From DATCYZ01 sp036526195 (GTDB taxonomy: Bacteria; Pseudomonadota; Gammaproteobacteria; Burkholderiales; SG8-39): a DNA stretch of 26,580 bases. The notes below the pieces were generated by a model that saw only the letters and a program-made list of their open reading frames with translations, searched no databases and was not told where the DNA came from. Both the position numbers and the translations under genes were made by a program. Of the stretch, positions 6,965 through 14,463 are shown piece after piece; the first letter of the stretch is position 1; each line of letters opens with the position of its first letter. The stretch lies in NCBI GenBank assembly GCA_036526195.1, contig DATCYZ010000103.1, positions 1 through 26,580 on the forward strand. The letters run 5' to 3'.

Positions 6965-7020
6965 GATTGAGGAGGTGTTCCTGGCAGCGCCGGCCGGGCC
7001 GATGGGTACAATGCCCGAGA
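6909..7020. other. Junction between cassette array and chromosome
   Basis: No gene. GGACACCTC (6948-6956) and GAGGTGTTCC (6972-6981) form an inverted repeat with one bulge around GACCTAACGATTGAG. The layout is reminiscent of insertion-sequence ends, but no transposase is present. TACAAT at 7007-7012 is a good -10 hexamer for the following gene. Confidence 0.4.
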
Positions 7021-7260
7021 GTGAGCCCGACGATCTTTCGCGAAGGTCCGTTCCGCTTCTATTTCTTCTCGCGGGAAGAGGCTCGCATGCACGTCCACGT
7101 GCACGCCACGACCGGGGAAGCGAAATTCTGACTGGAACCGGGAATCGAGCTGGCGCAGAATTACGGTTTGAGCATGCGGCAGGTGAACGCAGCGCTTCGG
7201 TTGATTCAGGAGCATGAAAATGAAATCCGTGAAGCCTGGAAAGCGCACTTCCCGAGTTGA
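7021..7260 (+). pseudogene. DUF4160 family protein interrupted by an in-frame TGA
   Basis: Read through codon 37, the frame gives 79 residues: SPTIFREGPFRFYFFSREEA, RMHVHVHATTGEAKF, then TGA at 7129-7131, then LEPGIELAQNYGLSMRQV and HENEIREAWKAHF before the natural stop. This is the DUF4160 pattern, and the family has tryptophan at the interrupted position (AKFWLEP), so TGG to TGA explains the lesion. The GTG start lies 8 bases after the TACAAT hexamer with no ribosome site, suggesting a leaderless message. DUF4160 genes usually pair with DUF2442, as here. The pair has been suspected to be toxin-antitoxin-like, which I treat as unproven. As read, only a 36-residue fragment would be made. Confidence 0.82.
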
Positions 7261-7531
7261 GGTCACGAACGTGTCGAAGCACGGCTTCTGGCTCCTCATG
7301 GGCGGCCAGGAGCGGTTCGTCCCGTTCGAGCAGTTTCCCTGGTTTCGTGAGGCGCCGATTGGTCACTTGCTCAATGTGGAATTGCCGAGCGCCCATCATC
7401 TGTACTGGCCCGACCTCGACGTGGACATTGCCGTCGAATCGATTGACCACCCCGAGCGTTTCCCGCTCGTGAGCAAAGCGCAGCCTGACCCGCGATTGGT
7501 GCGGTCGCGCCCAAAGCAGGCGCGCCGCTGA
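7220..7531 (+). CDS. DUF2442 family protein
   Basis: A 103-residue protein with the DUF2442 core: RVEVTNVSKHGFWLL, RFVPFEQFPWFREAP, LLNVELPSAHHLYWPDLDVD and VESIDHPERFPLVSK, then a basic tail. Function is unknown; members commonly accompany DUF4160 or other small toxin-like genes. The ATG at 7220 is preferred over the one at 7214 because AGGAG (7208-7212) is 7 bases before it. The gene overlaps the natural end of the DUF4160 frame, so it was built for coupled translation. The nonsense codon in DUF4160 now leaves about 88 untranslated bases before this start, which could lower its expression. Confidence 0.85.
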   Translation: MKSVKPGKRTSRVEVTNVSKHGFWLLMGGQERFVPFEQFPWFREAPIGHLLNVELPSAHHLYWPDLDVDIAVESIDHPERFPLVSKAQPDPRLVRSRPKQARR

Positions 7532-7562
7532 AGGGTCCATGAAAGCGCTGCGGTAACCGCCG

Positions 7563-7577
7563 TCCCCACAAGGGGGA
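7563..7577. terminator. Weak hairpin between convergent genes
   Basis: TCCCC / GGGGA with a 5-base loop, flanked by short CCG/TGG complementarity, sits between the convergent DUF2442 and aldo/keto reductase genes. There is no T-tract. Confidence 0.25.
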
Positions 7578-7595
7578 TGGTTCCCGATCTGGAAC

Positions 7596-8435
7596 TCAGC
7601 CGAGCTCTTTGAGGTCTTCCGGTTCGAGGACCAGCGCCGCGGCCGCGACGTTCTCCTCGAGATGCGCCACCGACGAGGTACCCGGGATGGGCAGCATCAC
7701 CGGTGATTTCGCCAGCAGCCACGCAATCGCCACCTGCGCCGCGCTGACCCCGCGCCGCGCCGCGACCCGCTTCACCGCGCCGCGCCTGAGCGCCGAACCC
7801 GCGCCGAGCGGATACCAGGGCAGGAAGGCGATGCCGCGCTGCGCGCAGGCGGCGAGCACGTCCTCCGACCCCCGGTCCTCGACGCTGTAACGGTTCTGCA
7901 CCGACACCACCTTCACGATCTTCTGCGCCGCAGCGAGTTGCGCCACGCTGACGTTCGACAGGCCGACGTGGCGGATCTTGCCCTCGCGCTGCGCCTCGGC
8001 GAGCGCGCCGACGGAATCCTCGAAGGGGACCGCGGGATCCGGCGCGTGCAACTGGTACAGGTCGATGCGCTCGAGCTTCAGGCGACGCAGGCTGCCCTCG
8101 AGGGCGCGCTTCAGGTGCGCCGGGCGGGCGTCGGAATCCCAGCGCGGCGGCGTCGGGCGCAGCAGCCCGCCCTTGGTGCCGATGACGAAGCCGGCCGGGT
8201 AGGGATGCAGCGCCTCGGCGATCAGTTCTTCGGAGACGTCCGGGCCGTAGCTGTCGGCGGTGTCGAAGAAGTCCACGCCGAGCTCGACCGCGCGGCGCAG
8301 CAGGGCGATCGCCGCCTTGCGGTCCTTCGGCGGCCCCCAGACCTGCGCACCGGTGACGCGCATCGCGCCGAAGCCCATGCGGTGGACCGTGAGGTCACCG
8401 AGGGCGATGCGACCCCCCGCGTGCGCCGGCTTCAC
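7596..8435 (-). CDS. Aldo/keto reductase
   Basis: A 279-residue TIM-barrel oxidoreductase expected to reduce aldehydes or ketones with NADPH in the cytoplasm. The catalytic tetrad is visible: Asp58 and Tyr63 in FFDTADSYGP, Lys88 in IGTKGG, His130 in LYQLHAPDP. GFGAMRVTG near the start and PGTSSVAHLEENV near the end match the family's first strand and cofactor phosphate site. The GTG start overlaps the stop of the upstream histidine kinase (GTGA), so translation is coupled. The pairing with a sensor kinase is unusual and does not tell the substrate. The kinase lesion is upstream and in-frame, so this gene should still be translated. Confidence 0.9.
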   Translation of the reverse strand: MKPAHAGGRIALGDLTVHRMGFGAMRVTGAQVWGPPKDRKAAIALLRRAVELGVDFFDTADSYGPDVSEELIAEALHPYPAGFVIGTKGGLLRPTPPRWDSDARPAHLKRALEGSLRRLKLERIDLYQLHAPDPAVPFEDSVGALAEAQREGKIRHVGLSNVSVAQLAAAQKIVKVVSVQNRYSVEDRGSEDVLAACAQRGIAFLPWYPLGAGSALRRGAVKRVAARRGVSAAQVAIAWLLAKSPVMLPIPGTSSVAHLEENVAAAALVLEPEDLKELG

Positions 8436-9637
8436 GCCGCCTTCGCCGCGGGCGGGTTGAGCGAGAAGTAGAAGGTGGCGCCCTCGCCGGGCGCGGCCTT
8501 CGCCCAGAGCGCGCCGCCGTGCCGTTCGGCGATGCGCCGCGCGGTGGCGAGGCCCATGCCCACGCCGTCCAGGTCGCGGTCCCCGCGCGCGTGCAGGTCC
8601 GGGTCGACGCGCGCCTGCGGTGCCTCGACGCCGAGCGCCTTGGCGCGCCGCGCGAGCGCTTCGGTGGCGATCGCGCTCAGGTTCACCGCCTCGATGCGCA
8701 GCGGCCTGCGGCCGATGTCGCCGAAGGCGAGCAGCGCCCTCAGCAGCGTGTCCATGCGGTCCGCGGCGCTGCGCACGCGTCGCAGCATGTCGCGCGCCTC
8801 CGGGTCGATCGCCGGGTCGGCGCGCTCGAGCACCATCGAGGCGTAGCTGTGCATCGCGCGCAGGGGCGCGCGCAGGTCGTGCGCCACCGAATAATTCACC
8901 GAATCGAGTTCCTGGTGCACCTGGTCGCGCTCCAGCGTGCGCAGCGCCACCGCGCGCTCGAGTTCGGCGTTCAGCTTGCGCACCTCCAGGCTGGCGCGGG
9001 CCAGTTCTTCCTGCGAGGCCTCGAGTTCGAGCATCGCCCTGCGACGGGCTTCGGCCTCGCGCTGCACGCTGGCGGCCTCGGTTTCGATGCGACGGTGGTA
9101 GACCGCGGCGAGCACCAGCGTGGCGATGCAGGAGACCAGCACGCCGAGCAGGAAATTGAACGGCGTGGTGCTCGACAGGTAGGCCTGCACGCCGCCGATC
9201 AGTCCGGTCGCCTCGGCGCGGTACATGGCGAACAGCGCCAGCGCGGTGAGCGCCGCCTGCACGCCTGCGACGCCGAGTCCGAAAAACAGCGCCGAATACA
9301 GCAGGCAGGGCAGGTAGAAATACAGCGCCGCGGTGTGCAGGCCGATGCCGGAGCCGAGCGCGAACGCGGTGACCGAAAGCCACACCGTGACGACGAGGAT
9401 CGCGCTTGCGACCCGGGCCCGGCCACGGCGCACCGCCCAGTAACCGGTGGTCGCGGCGAGCAGCGCGGTGATCACGAATGCGGTGCGCCAGACGTTGAGC
9501 GTGCTCTGCACGGACCAGTCCGTCAGCGCCACGATCACCACGGTATTGATGGTCATGAGGATGACCGCGGTCGATACCAGGATGTTCCGGCTCACCGCGC
9601 GCAGGCTGGCCGTCGCAGGGGCTGCCTTCTTCGTCAC
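8432..9637 (-). CDS. Membrane sensor histidine kinase lacking the ATP-binding N-box (probably inactive)
   Basis: A 401-residue protein with six hydrophobic helices in the first ~190 residues, then a coiled coil (about 195-245), a HisKA dimerisation domain with phospho-acceptor His253 in SVAHDLRAPLRAMHSY, and the start of a HATPase domain. Near residue 350 the sequence jumps from VDPDLHARGD straight to RDLDGVGMGLATARR. Related kinases have roughly 70-80 residues here, containing the N-box asparagine and the DNGxG box. Only the G2 box and the last strand (GEGATFYFSL) remain. The reading frame is intact, so an in-frame deletion is likely. Without the N-box it should not autophosphorylate. GTG 9637 is chosen because GAGG lies 5 bases before it; GTG 9643 is the alternative. 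No response regulator is adjacent. Confidence 0.82.
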   Translation of the reverse strand: MTKKAAPATASLRAVSRNILVSTAVILMTINTVVIVALTDWSVQSTLNVWRTAFVITALLAATTGYWAVRRGRARVASAILVVTVWLSVTAFALGSGIGLHTAALYFYLPCLLYSALFFGLGVAGVQAALTALALFAMYRAEATGLIGGVQAYLSSTTPFNFLLGVLVSCIATLVLAAVYHRRIETEAASVQREAEARRRAMLELEASQEELARASLEVRKLNAELERAVALRTLERDQVHQELDSVNYSVAHDLRAPLRAMHSYASMVLERADPAIDPEARDMLRRVRSAADRMDTLLRALLAFGDIGRRPLRIEAVNLSAIATEALARRAKALGVEAPQARVDPDLHARGDRDLDGVGMGLATARRIAERHGGALWAKAAPGEGATFYFSLNPPAAKAA

Positions 9638-9701
9638 GGGCACCTCGGTGGCATTCGAGCAGGACTTATCGCCACTGTGTCGCCGGACTTTAGGGCGGGT
9701 C

Positions 9702-9715
9702 TTGTCCCGGATCAA
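9702..9715. promoter_or_regulatory. FNR/ANR-like half-site pair
   Basis: TTGTC-CCGG-ATCAA resembles the TTGAT-N4-ATCAA consensus, with a perfect right half and 3 of 5 in the left. It lies in the 147-base divergent region between the histidine kinase and the amidohydrolase. Binding is inferred. Confidence 0.35.
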
Positions 9716-9771
9716 GGAACATCGCCGAATCGACGGCCGGCAAGGCTTGGGTCGCCTGGCCGGCGCGACGG

Positions 9772-9777
9772 TATGAT
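9772..9777 (+). promoter_or_regulatory. -10 element of the amidohydrolase gene
   Basis: TATGAT, with TTGGGT 19 bases upstream (9747-9752), ends 7 bases before the proposed ATG at 9785. This places transcription start at or next to the start codon, suggesting a leaderless message. Confidence 0.45.
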
Positions 9778-9784
9778 GCCCGCC

Positions 9785-11017
9785 ATGCCGCGCACCGCCT
9801 TCGTCAAAGCCCGCCTGTTCGACAGCGAAAAGGGCGTGCTGCGCCCGAACGCCACGGTGGTGGTGGAGGGCGAGCGGATCCGCGACGTGCTGTTCGATGC
9901 GTCGCGCATCGACGATGCCGCAGTGCACGATCTTGGCGGCAAGGTATTGCTGCCGGGCCTGATCGATGCCCATGTGCACGTCACCGCAGTGCATCATGAC
10001 GTGCTCAAGCTGTCGATGCAGCCGCCCTCGCTCATCACCGCGCAGTCGAAGTCGGTGCTGGAAGGGATGCTTGCGCGCGGCTTCACCACGGTGCGCGACG
10101 CCGCCGGGGCGGATTTCGGCCTGCAGGCGGCGGTGGCGCAGGGGCACTTCGCCGGGCCGCGCCTCTACATCTCCGGCTGGCCGCTGTCGCAGACCGGCGG
10201 GCACGCCGACGGTCGCCCGAAGGGGTTGCAGCAGTTGGTCTGCACCTGCGCCGGGCTCGGCCTGTTCGGCGCCATCGCCGACGGCGTGCCGCAGGTGCGG
10301 CGCGCCGCGCGCGAGCAACTCAGGAACGGCGCCAACCAGATCAAGGTGATGGCCGGCGGCGGGGTGATGAGTCCGACCGACCCGATCGACGGCACCCAGT
10401 ATTCGCTCGACGAGCTGCGCGCCATCTGCGAGGAAGCGACGGCGGCCAACACCTACGTCATGGCGCACGCCTATTCGCCGCGCTCGATCGAGCGCGCGGT
10501 GCAGTCCGGGGTGCGCTCGATCGAGCACGGCAACCTGCTGGACGAGGCCAGCGCGAAGCGCATGAAGACCGAGGGCGCCTTCCTCGTGCCGACGCTGGCG
10601 ACCTATGCGGCGATCGACGGCGATGCCGGCGCGCTCGGCATCCCGGCAGGCCAGCTGGCCAAGCTGGAACGCGTGCGCAACGCCGGCATCGAGGCGATCC
10701 GCATCGCGAAGGCGCTCGGCGTGCCCATCGCCTTCGGCACCGACCTGCTCGGCCACATGCATGCGGCCCAGCCGAGCGAATGGACGCTGCGGCGCGCGGC
10801 GCAAAGCCCGGTGGAGATCCTGCAGGGCGCGACCAGCGTGGCGGCGCGCATGATGGGCCAGTCCGGGACGATCGGCGTGATCGCAGCGGGCGCGTACGCC
10901 GACCTGGTGGTGGTCGAGGGCGACCCGACAACGGACCTCGCGCCGCTCGCGCACCCGGAGCAGGGCGTGCTGGCGGTGATGCAGGGCGGGCGCTTCTTCA
11001 GCAACCGGCTGGCCTGA
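9785..11017 (+). CDS. Metal-dependent amidohydrolase (prolidase/imidazolonepropionase-like)
   Basis: A 410-residue amidohydrolase-superfamily enzyme that would hydrolyse an amide, cyclic amide or related bond using a divalent metal centre. Metal ligands are visible in order: His63 and His65 (DAHVHV), Lys187 (IKVMAGGG, probably the carboxylated bridging lysine), His228 (MAHAYS), His248 (IEHGN) and Asp320 (FGTDLLG). GAYADLVVVEGDP at the C-terminus is the usual end of the small beta-sandwich domain. No signal peptide is seen, so it is cytoplasmic. ATG 9785 is used; ATG 9773 and 9776 are in frame, but lie within the -10 hexamer. Many members are annotated Xaa-Pro dipeptidase, but the specificity cannot be read here. 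Confidence 0.9.
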   Translation: MPRTAFVKARLFDSEKGVLRPNATVVVEGERIRDVLFDASRIDDAAVHDLGGKVLLPGLIDAHVHVTAVHHDVLKLSMQPPSLITAQSKSVLEGMLARGFTTVRDAAGADFGLQAAVAQGHFAGPRLYISGWPLSQTGGHADGRPKGLQQLVCTCAGLGLFGAIADGVPQVRRAAREQLRNGANQIKVMAGGGVMSPTDPIDGTQYSLDELRAICEEATAANTYVMAHAYSPRSIERAVQSGVRSIEHGNLLDEASAKRMKTEGAFLVPTLATYAAIDGDAGALGIPAGQLAKLERVRNAGIEAIRIAKALGVPIAFGTDLLGHMHAAQPSEWTLRRAAQSPVEILQGATSVAARMMGQSGTIGVIAAGAYADLVVVEGDPTTDLAPLAHPEQGVLAVMQGGRFFSNRLA

Positions 11018-11066
11018 ATCCGGCCGGGCGCCGGACACGGCCATTTGGTAACATAAAGGTTACTAC

Positions 11067-11098
11067 AACGCCCCGGGCGGCGCCCGGGGCGTTTCTTT
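11067..11098 (+). terminator. Strong intrinsic terminator after the amidohydrolase
   Basis: A perfect 12-bp stem AACGCCCCGGGC / GCCCGGGGCGTT with loop GGC is followed by TCTTT. It ends the amidohydrolase transcript. A smaller inverted repeat GTAAC/GTTAC (11048-11063) lies just before it. Confidence 0.88.
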
Positions 11099-11103
11099 GA
11101 TCA

Positions 11104-11120
11104 CCCGGGCGGCGCCCGGG
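11104..11120 (-). terminator. Second, related hairpin facing the ABC binding-protein gene
   Basis: CCCGGGC-GGC-GCCCGGG repeats the core of the neighbouring terminator and lies 9 bases past the stop of the minus-strand substrate-binding protein gene. It probably ends that transcript. The shared 16-base core suggests a local duplication of one terminator. Confidence 0.5.
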
Positions 11121-11129
11121 CTGTGCGCC

Positions 11130-12704
11130 TTACTTGACCGTCGCGAAGCGCGACTGCGGCCGGTCGTCGGCCGAGTGCACCGTGGTCACGCTCTTCTTCA
11201 TCGCCCACGGCCGCAGCTGGTGGTGCAGCGGCACGTAGTAATGGTTGTCGCGCGTGTTGACCAGCGCCTCGCGCAGCAGTTCGTTCCTTGCCGCCGGGTT
11301 GGTCGAGACCTTGATCGCGTCGATGGTGTTGTCCAGCTTCGGGTCGCTGATCCGGCCCTGGTTGAAGTTGCCGTCGGCACCCGTGGTCTTGGTGCGCACC
11401 AGCGACTGCAGCGAGTAGAGCGCATCGAAGGTCGCCACGCCCCAGCCGAGCAGGTAGGCGCTGGTGTCCATCTTCAGCAGCTTGGGGATGAAGTTGGCGA
11501 ACGGCATGGCATTGAGCTTCACCTTCAGCCCGGCCTTCGCCCACATCGCCACCAGCGCCTGGCAGATCTTCTCGTCGTTGACGTAGCGGTTGTTCGGGCA
11601 GTCGAGCGTGAACTCGAAGCCGTTCGGGTAGCCCGCCTCGGCCAGCAGCTTCTTCGCGCCCTCGACGTCGACCTTCATCGGCTGGTCGATGTCCTTCGAG
11701 TGGCCGTGCACGCCGGGCGCCACCATGATCGCCGCCGGAATCGACAGGCCGCGCATGGTGACGCGCTTGATGGCATCGCGATCCACAGCCATGTTGAGCG
11801 CCTTCCTCACCCGGACGTCCTTGAACGGGTTCTTGCCCTTGACGTTCGAGAACGCGAGTTCCTCGTTGTGCTGGTCCATGCCGATGAAGATGGTGCGCAC
11901 TTCATGGCCGTCGAGCACCTTGAGCTTCGCGTCCTTCCTCAGCCGGTCGACGTCCTGCGTCGGCAGGTCGGTGACCAGGTCGACGTCGCCCGAGATCAGC
12001 GCCGCGACGCGCGTCGCGTCGGCCTTGATCGGGGTGTAGATCACCTCGGTGACGTTGCCGTCGAGCTTGCCCCACCAGCCCTTGTTGACGGTGAAGACGA
12101 TGCGCTTGTCGGGCTCCCAGCTCTTGACCAGGTAGGGGCCGGTGCCGTTGGTGTTGCGCGAGGCGTAGGTGTCTTCCTTGGCCTTGTAGTCCTGCACGTT
12201 CTGCGAGCGGTTCTTCTCCGCCCAGCCCTTGCTCATGATGCGGAAGTCGACGATGTTGCGCAGCAGGATCGGCACCGGTCCGGAGAGGATCAGGTCGACG
12301 GTGTAATCGTCGATTTTCTTCACCTCGGTGATGCCGGTGACGTAGATCTGCATCGTGCCCTGCGGCTGCTTGATGCGGTTGAAGGAGAACACCACGTCGT
12401 CGGCGGTGAAGGCCGAACCGTCGTGGAACTTGACGCCCTTCCTCAGGTTGAAGCGCCACTGGGTCGGCGAGATCTCCTTCCAGGACACCGCCAGCGCCGG
12501 CTCGACCTTGTAGTCCCTGGTGTAGCGCGTCAGCCCCTCGTAGGCGTGCTGCAGGATCGAGTTGGTGGTGGCGTGGTTCTGCGAATGCGGGTCCAGCGTC
12601 AGGATGTCGTTCTGCGCCGCCCACTTGAGCGTGGCGGCATGCAGCGGTGTGGCGGCAAACAGGGCGCAGGCCGCGAGGACGGCGATCAGGCGAGTCGGTT
12701 TCAC
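11130..12704 (-). CDS. ABC transporter substrate-binding protein, peptide/nickel family (SBP_bac_5)
   Basis: A 524-residue periplasmic binding protein. The signal peptide is at residues 1-23 (cleavage after PLHA); the family segment at 51-110 contains ILQHAYEGLTRY, PALAVSWKEISPTQWRFNLR and GVKFHDGSAFTADDVVFSFN. Later landmarks are GTGPYLVKSWEPDKRIVF, VRKALNMAVDRDAI and AAIMVAPGVHGHSKD. Such proteins bind oligopeptides, nickel chelates, opines or similar ligands for an ABC importer. No permease or ATPase gene is next to it, so its partners must be elsewhere. The start is GTG (complement of 12702-12704), with GGAGGA upstream. It is divergent from the acyl-CoA ligase, sharing a 141-base promoter region. 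Confidence 0.9.
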   Translation of the reverse strand: MKPTRLIAVLAACALFAATPLHAATLKWAAQNDILTLDPHSQNHATTNSILQHAYEGLTRYTRDYKVEPALAVSWKEISPTQWRFNLRKGVKFHDGSAFTADDVVFSFNRIKQPQGTMQIYVTGITEVKKIDDYTVDLILSGPVPILLRNIVDFRIMSKGWAEKNRSQNVQDYKAKEDTYASRNTNGTGPYLVKSWEPDKRIVFTVNKGWWGKLDGNVTEVIYTPIKADATRVAALISGDVDLVTDLPTQDVDRLRKDAKLKVLDGHEVRTIFIGMDQHNEELAFSNVKGKNPFKDVRVRKALNMAVDRDAIKRVTMRGLSIPAAIMVAPGVHGHSKDIDQPMKVDVEGAKKLLAEAGYPNGFEFTLDCPNNRYVNDEKICQALVAMWAKAGLKVKLNAMPFANFIPKLLKMDTSAYLLGWGVATFDALYSLQSLVRTKTTGADGNFNQGRISDPKLDNTIDAIKVSTNPAARNELLREALVNTRDNHYYVPLHHQLRPWAMKKSVTTVHSADDRPQSRFATVK

Positions 12705-12791
12705 GGGTCCCTTCCTCCAGGTTCAGGAAGCGGCATCTTGCAGGATTCCCGGACGGTAATCCAGCGGCTTCGCCGGGCGGGCGGGGCATAC

Positions 12792-12820
12792 TTTCCGGCG
12801 CCGGGGAAGCGTCGTACAGT
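12792..12820 (+). promoter_or_regulatory. Candidate promoter of the acyl-CoA ligase gene
   Basis: TTTCCG (12792-12797) and TACAGT (12815-12820) are spaced by 17 bases, upstream of a GGAGGA ribosome site. The match to consensus is moderate. Confidence 0.35.
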
Positions 12821-12845
12821 AGGCCCGTCCCATGGAGGAAACCGG

Positions 12846-14453
12846 ATGATCCGCTCGACCATGCAGCGCGTGCCGCTGTCGATCAACCATTTTCTGGAGC
12901 GGGCCGGGCGGCTGTTCCCCGAGTCCGAGATCGTCAGCCGCCGGCCGGACAAGTCTCTGGTGCGGCATCGTTTTTCCGACCTGTACCGGCGCGCCCGGCA
13001 ACTGGGTTCGGCGCTGCGCGCCGCCGGCCTGGAGAAGGGCGACCGGGTCGCCACCCTGAGCTGGAACCACCACGCGCACCTGGAGTGCTATTTCGGCATC
13101 CCGGCCGCCGGCGGGGTGATGCACACCCTGAACCTGCGCCTCGCGCCGGAGGAGATTGCCTGGATCGCGAACCACGCGAACGACCGCTTCCTCGTCGTCG
13201 ACGACGTGCTGCTGCCGCTCTACGAGAAGTTCCGCGACCAGGCGCCCTTCGAGCGCGTCATCGTGGTGCCGTTCTCCGGCGCGCCGGTGGCCGCAGGCTT
13301 CACCGACTACGAGGCCTTCCTGGCCGCGGCGCCCGCGGGCTTCGACTACGCGCCGCACGAGGAGGACGACCCGATCGCCATGTGCTACACCTCGGGCACC
13401 ACCGGGCGCCCCAAGGGCGTGGTGTATTCGCACCGTTCCACCGTCATCCATTCGATGATGGCGAACCAGCCCGACCACTGGTGCCTCGGGGCGAAGGACA
13501 GCGTGCTGCCGGCCACGCCGATGTTCCACGCCAACTGCTGGGGCGTGCCCTATGTCTGCGCGATGAGCGGCGTGAAGATGGTGTTCCCGGGGCCGCACCT
13601 GCACCCGGAAGACCTGCTGGATCTTTTCATGGCCGAGCAGCCCACCTACGCCTTGGGCGTGCCCACCATCTGGCTGTCCATGCTGCAACTGCTGGACGGT
13701 GATCCGCAACGCTGGAAGCTGCCGCCGGGCATCCGCATGCTGGTGGGCGGCGCCGCGGTCCCCGAGTCGATGATCCGCGCCTATGCGCGCCACGGGGCGT
13801 CGATCACCCACGGCTGGGGCATGACAGAGATGAGCCCACTCGGCACCGCGTCGTACATCAAGCCCGAACTGCAGCACCTGTCCGCCGACGAGCGCGTGGC
13901 GCGCTACGCCATGGCCGGGGTGCCGGCGCACCTGGTGGATTTCCGCATCATCGGCGAGGACGGCAGTGAGCAGCCCTGGGACGGCGCGCACCTCGGCGAG
14001 ATCCAGGTGCGCGGCCCCTTCATCACCGGCAGCTACCACGAGGTGGCGCCGGAGCCGGAGAAGTTCACCGCCGACGGCTGGCTGCGCACTGGCGATGTGG
14101 CCACCATCGATGCCCATGGCTACCTGCGCATCTGCGATCGGACCAAGGACCTGGTCAAGTCGGGCGGCGAATGGATCAGCTCGGTGGACATGGAGAACCG
14201 CCTGATGGCGCACCCCGCGGTGCTCGAGGCGGCGGTGATCGCGGTGCCCGACGTAAAATGGGGAGAACGACCGCTCGCCTGCGTGGTGCTGAAGGCGGGG
14301 CAGACGGCCGACGCGGAGACGCTGCGCGCGCACCTCGCCGGCGACTTCGCGAAGTGGCAGTTGCCGGACCGCATCGAGTTCCTGGATGCGATCCCGCGCA
14401 CCTCAACCGGCAAGTTCTGGAAACTGAGACTGCGGGAACTGTTCCCCGCCTGA
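12846..14453 (+). CDS. AlkK-like medium/long-chain fatty acid-CoA ligase
   Basis: A 535-residue AMP-forming acyl-CoA synthetase. The P-loop-like motif CYTSGTTGRPKGVVYSHRS begins at residue 180; PMFHANCWGVPY follows; HGWGMTEMSPLG is the A5 region; GWLRTGDVA and DRTKDLVKSGGEWIS are A7/A8; and the catalytic lysine is in PRTSTGKFWKL near the end. The LxxxYSHRSTV-HSM and MFHxNxWGxPY patterns match the AlkK group of medium-chain ligases. The ATG has GGAGGA at 12834-12839. The same frame is open far upstream, but that part lies opposite the binding-protein gene. The pseudoprotease gene follows 10 bases after the stop, so the two form an operon. Confidence 0.9.
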   Translation: MIRSTMQRVPLSINHFLERAGRLFPESEIVSRRPDKSLVRHRFSDLYRRARQLGSALRAAGLEKGDRVATLSWNHHAHLECYFGIPAAGGVMHTLNLRLAPEEIAWIANHANDRFLVVDDVLLPLYEKFRDQAPFERVIVVPFSGAPVAAGFTDYEAFLAAAPAGFDYAPHEEDDPIAMCYTSGTTGRPKGVVYSHRSTVIHSMMANQPDHWCLGAKDSVLPATPMFHANCWGVPYVCAMSGVKMVFPGPHLHPEDLLDLFMAEQPTYALGVPTIWLSMLQLLDGDPQRWKLPPGIRMLVGGAAVPESMIRAYARHGASITHGWGMTEMSPLGTASYIKPELQHLSADERVARYAMAGVPAHLVDFRIIGEDGSEQPWDGAHLGEIQVRGPFITGSYHEVAPEPEKFTADGWLRTGDVATIDAHGYLRICDRTKDLVKSGGEWISSVDMENRLMAHPAVLEAAVIAVPDVKWGERPLACVVLKAGQTADAETLRAHLAGDFAKWQLPDRIEFLDAIPRTSTGKFWKLRLRELFPA

Positions 14454-14463
14454 GGAGAGACGC

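Noticed and set aside
7129..7131. TGA in DUF4160 as a selenocysteine or recoded tryptophan codon
   Set aside because: The family has Trp here, not Cys or Sec, and TGA is the normal stop of many genes in this window. A point mutation or sequencing error is simpler.
7021..7531. DUF4160/DUF2442 as a fourth integron cassette
   Set aside because: No attC follows DUF2442, no complementary cassette ends are seen, and base composition returns to that of the chromosome.
9644..11044. Extension of the histidine kinase frame to 11044 on the minus strand
   Set aside because: The upstream part lies opposite the amidohydrolase and is low-complexity. The kinase's own first membrane helix and a ribosome site near 9637 define the start.
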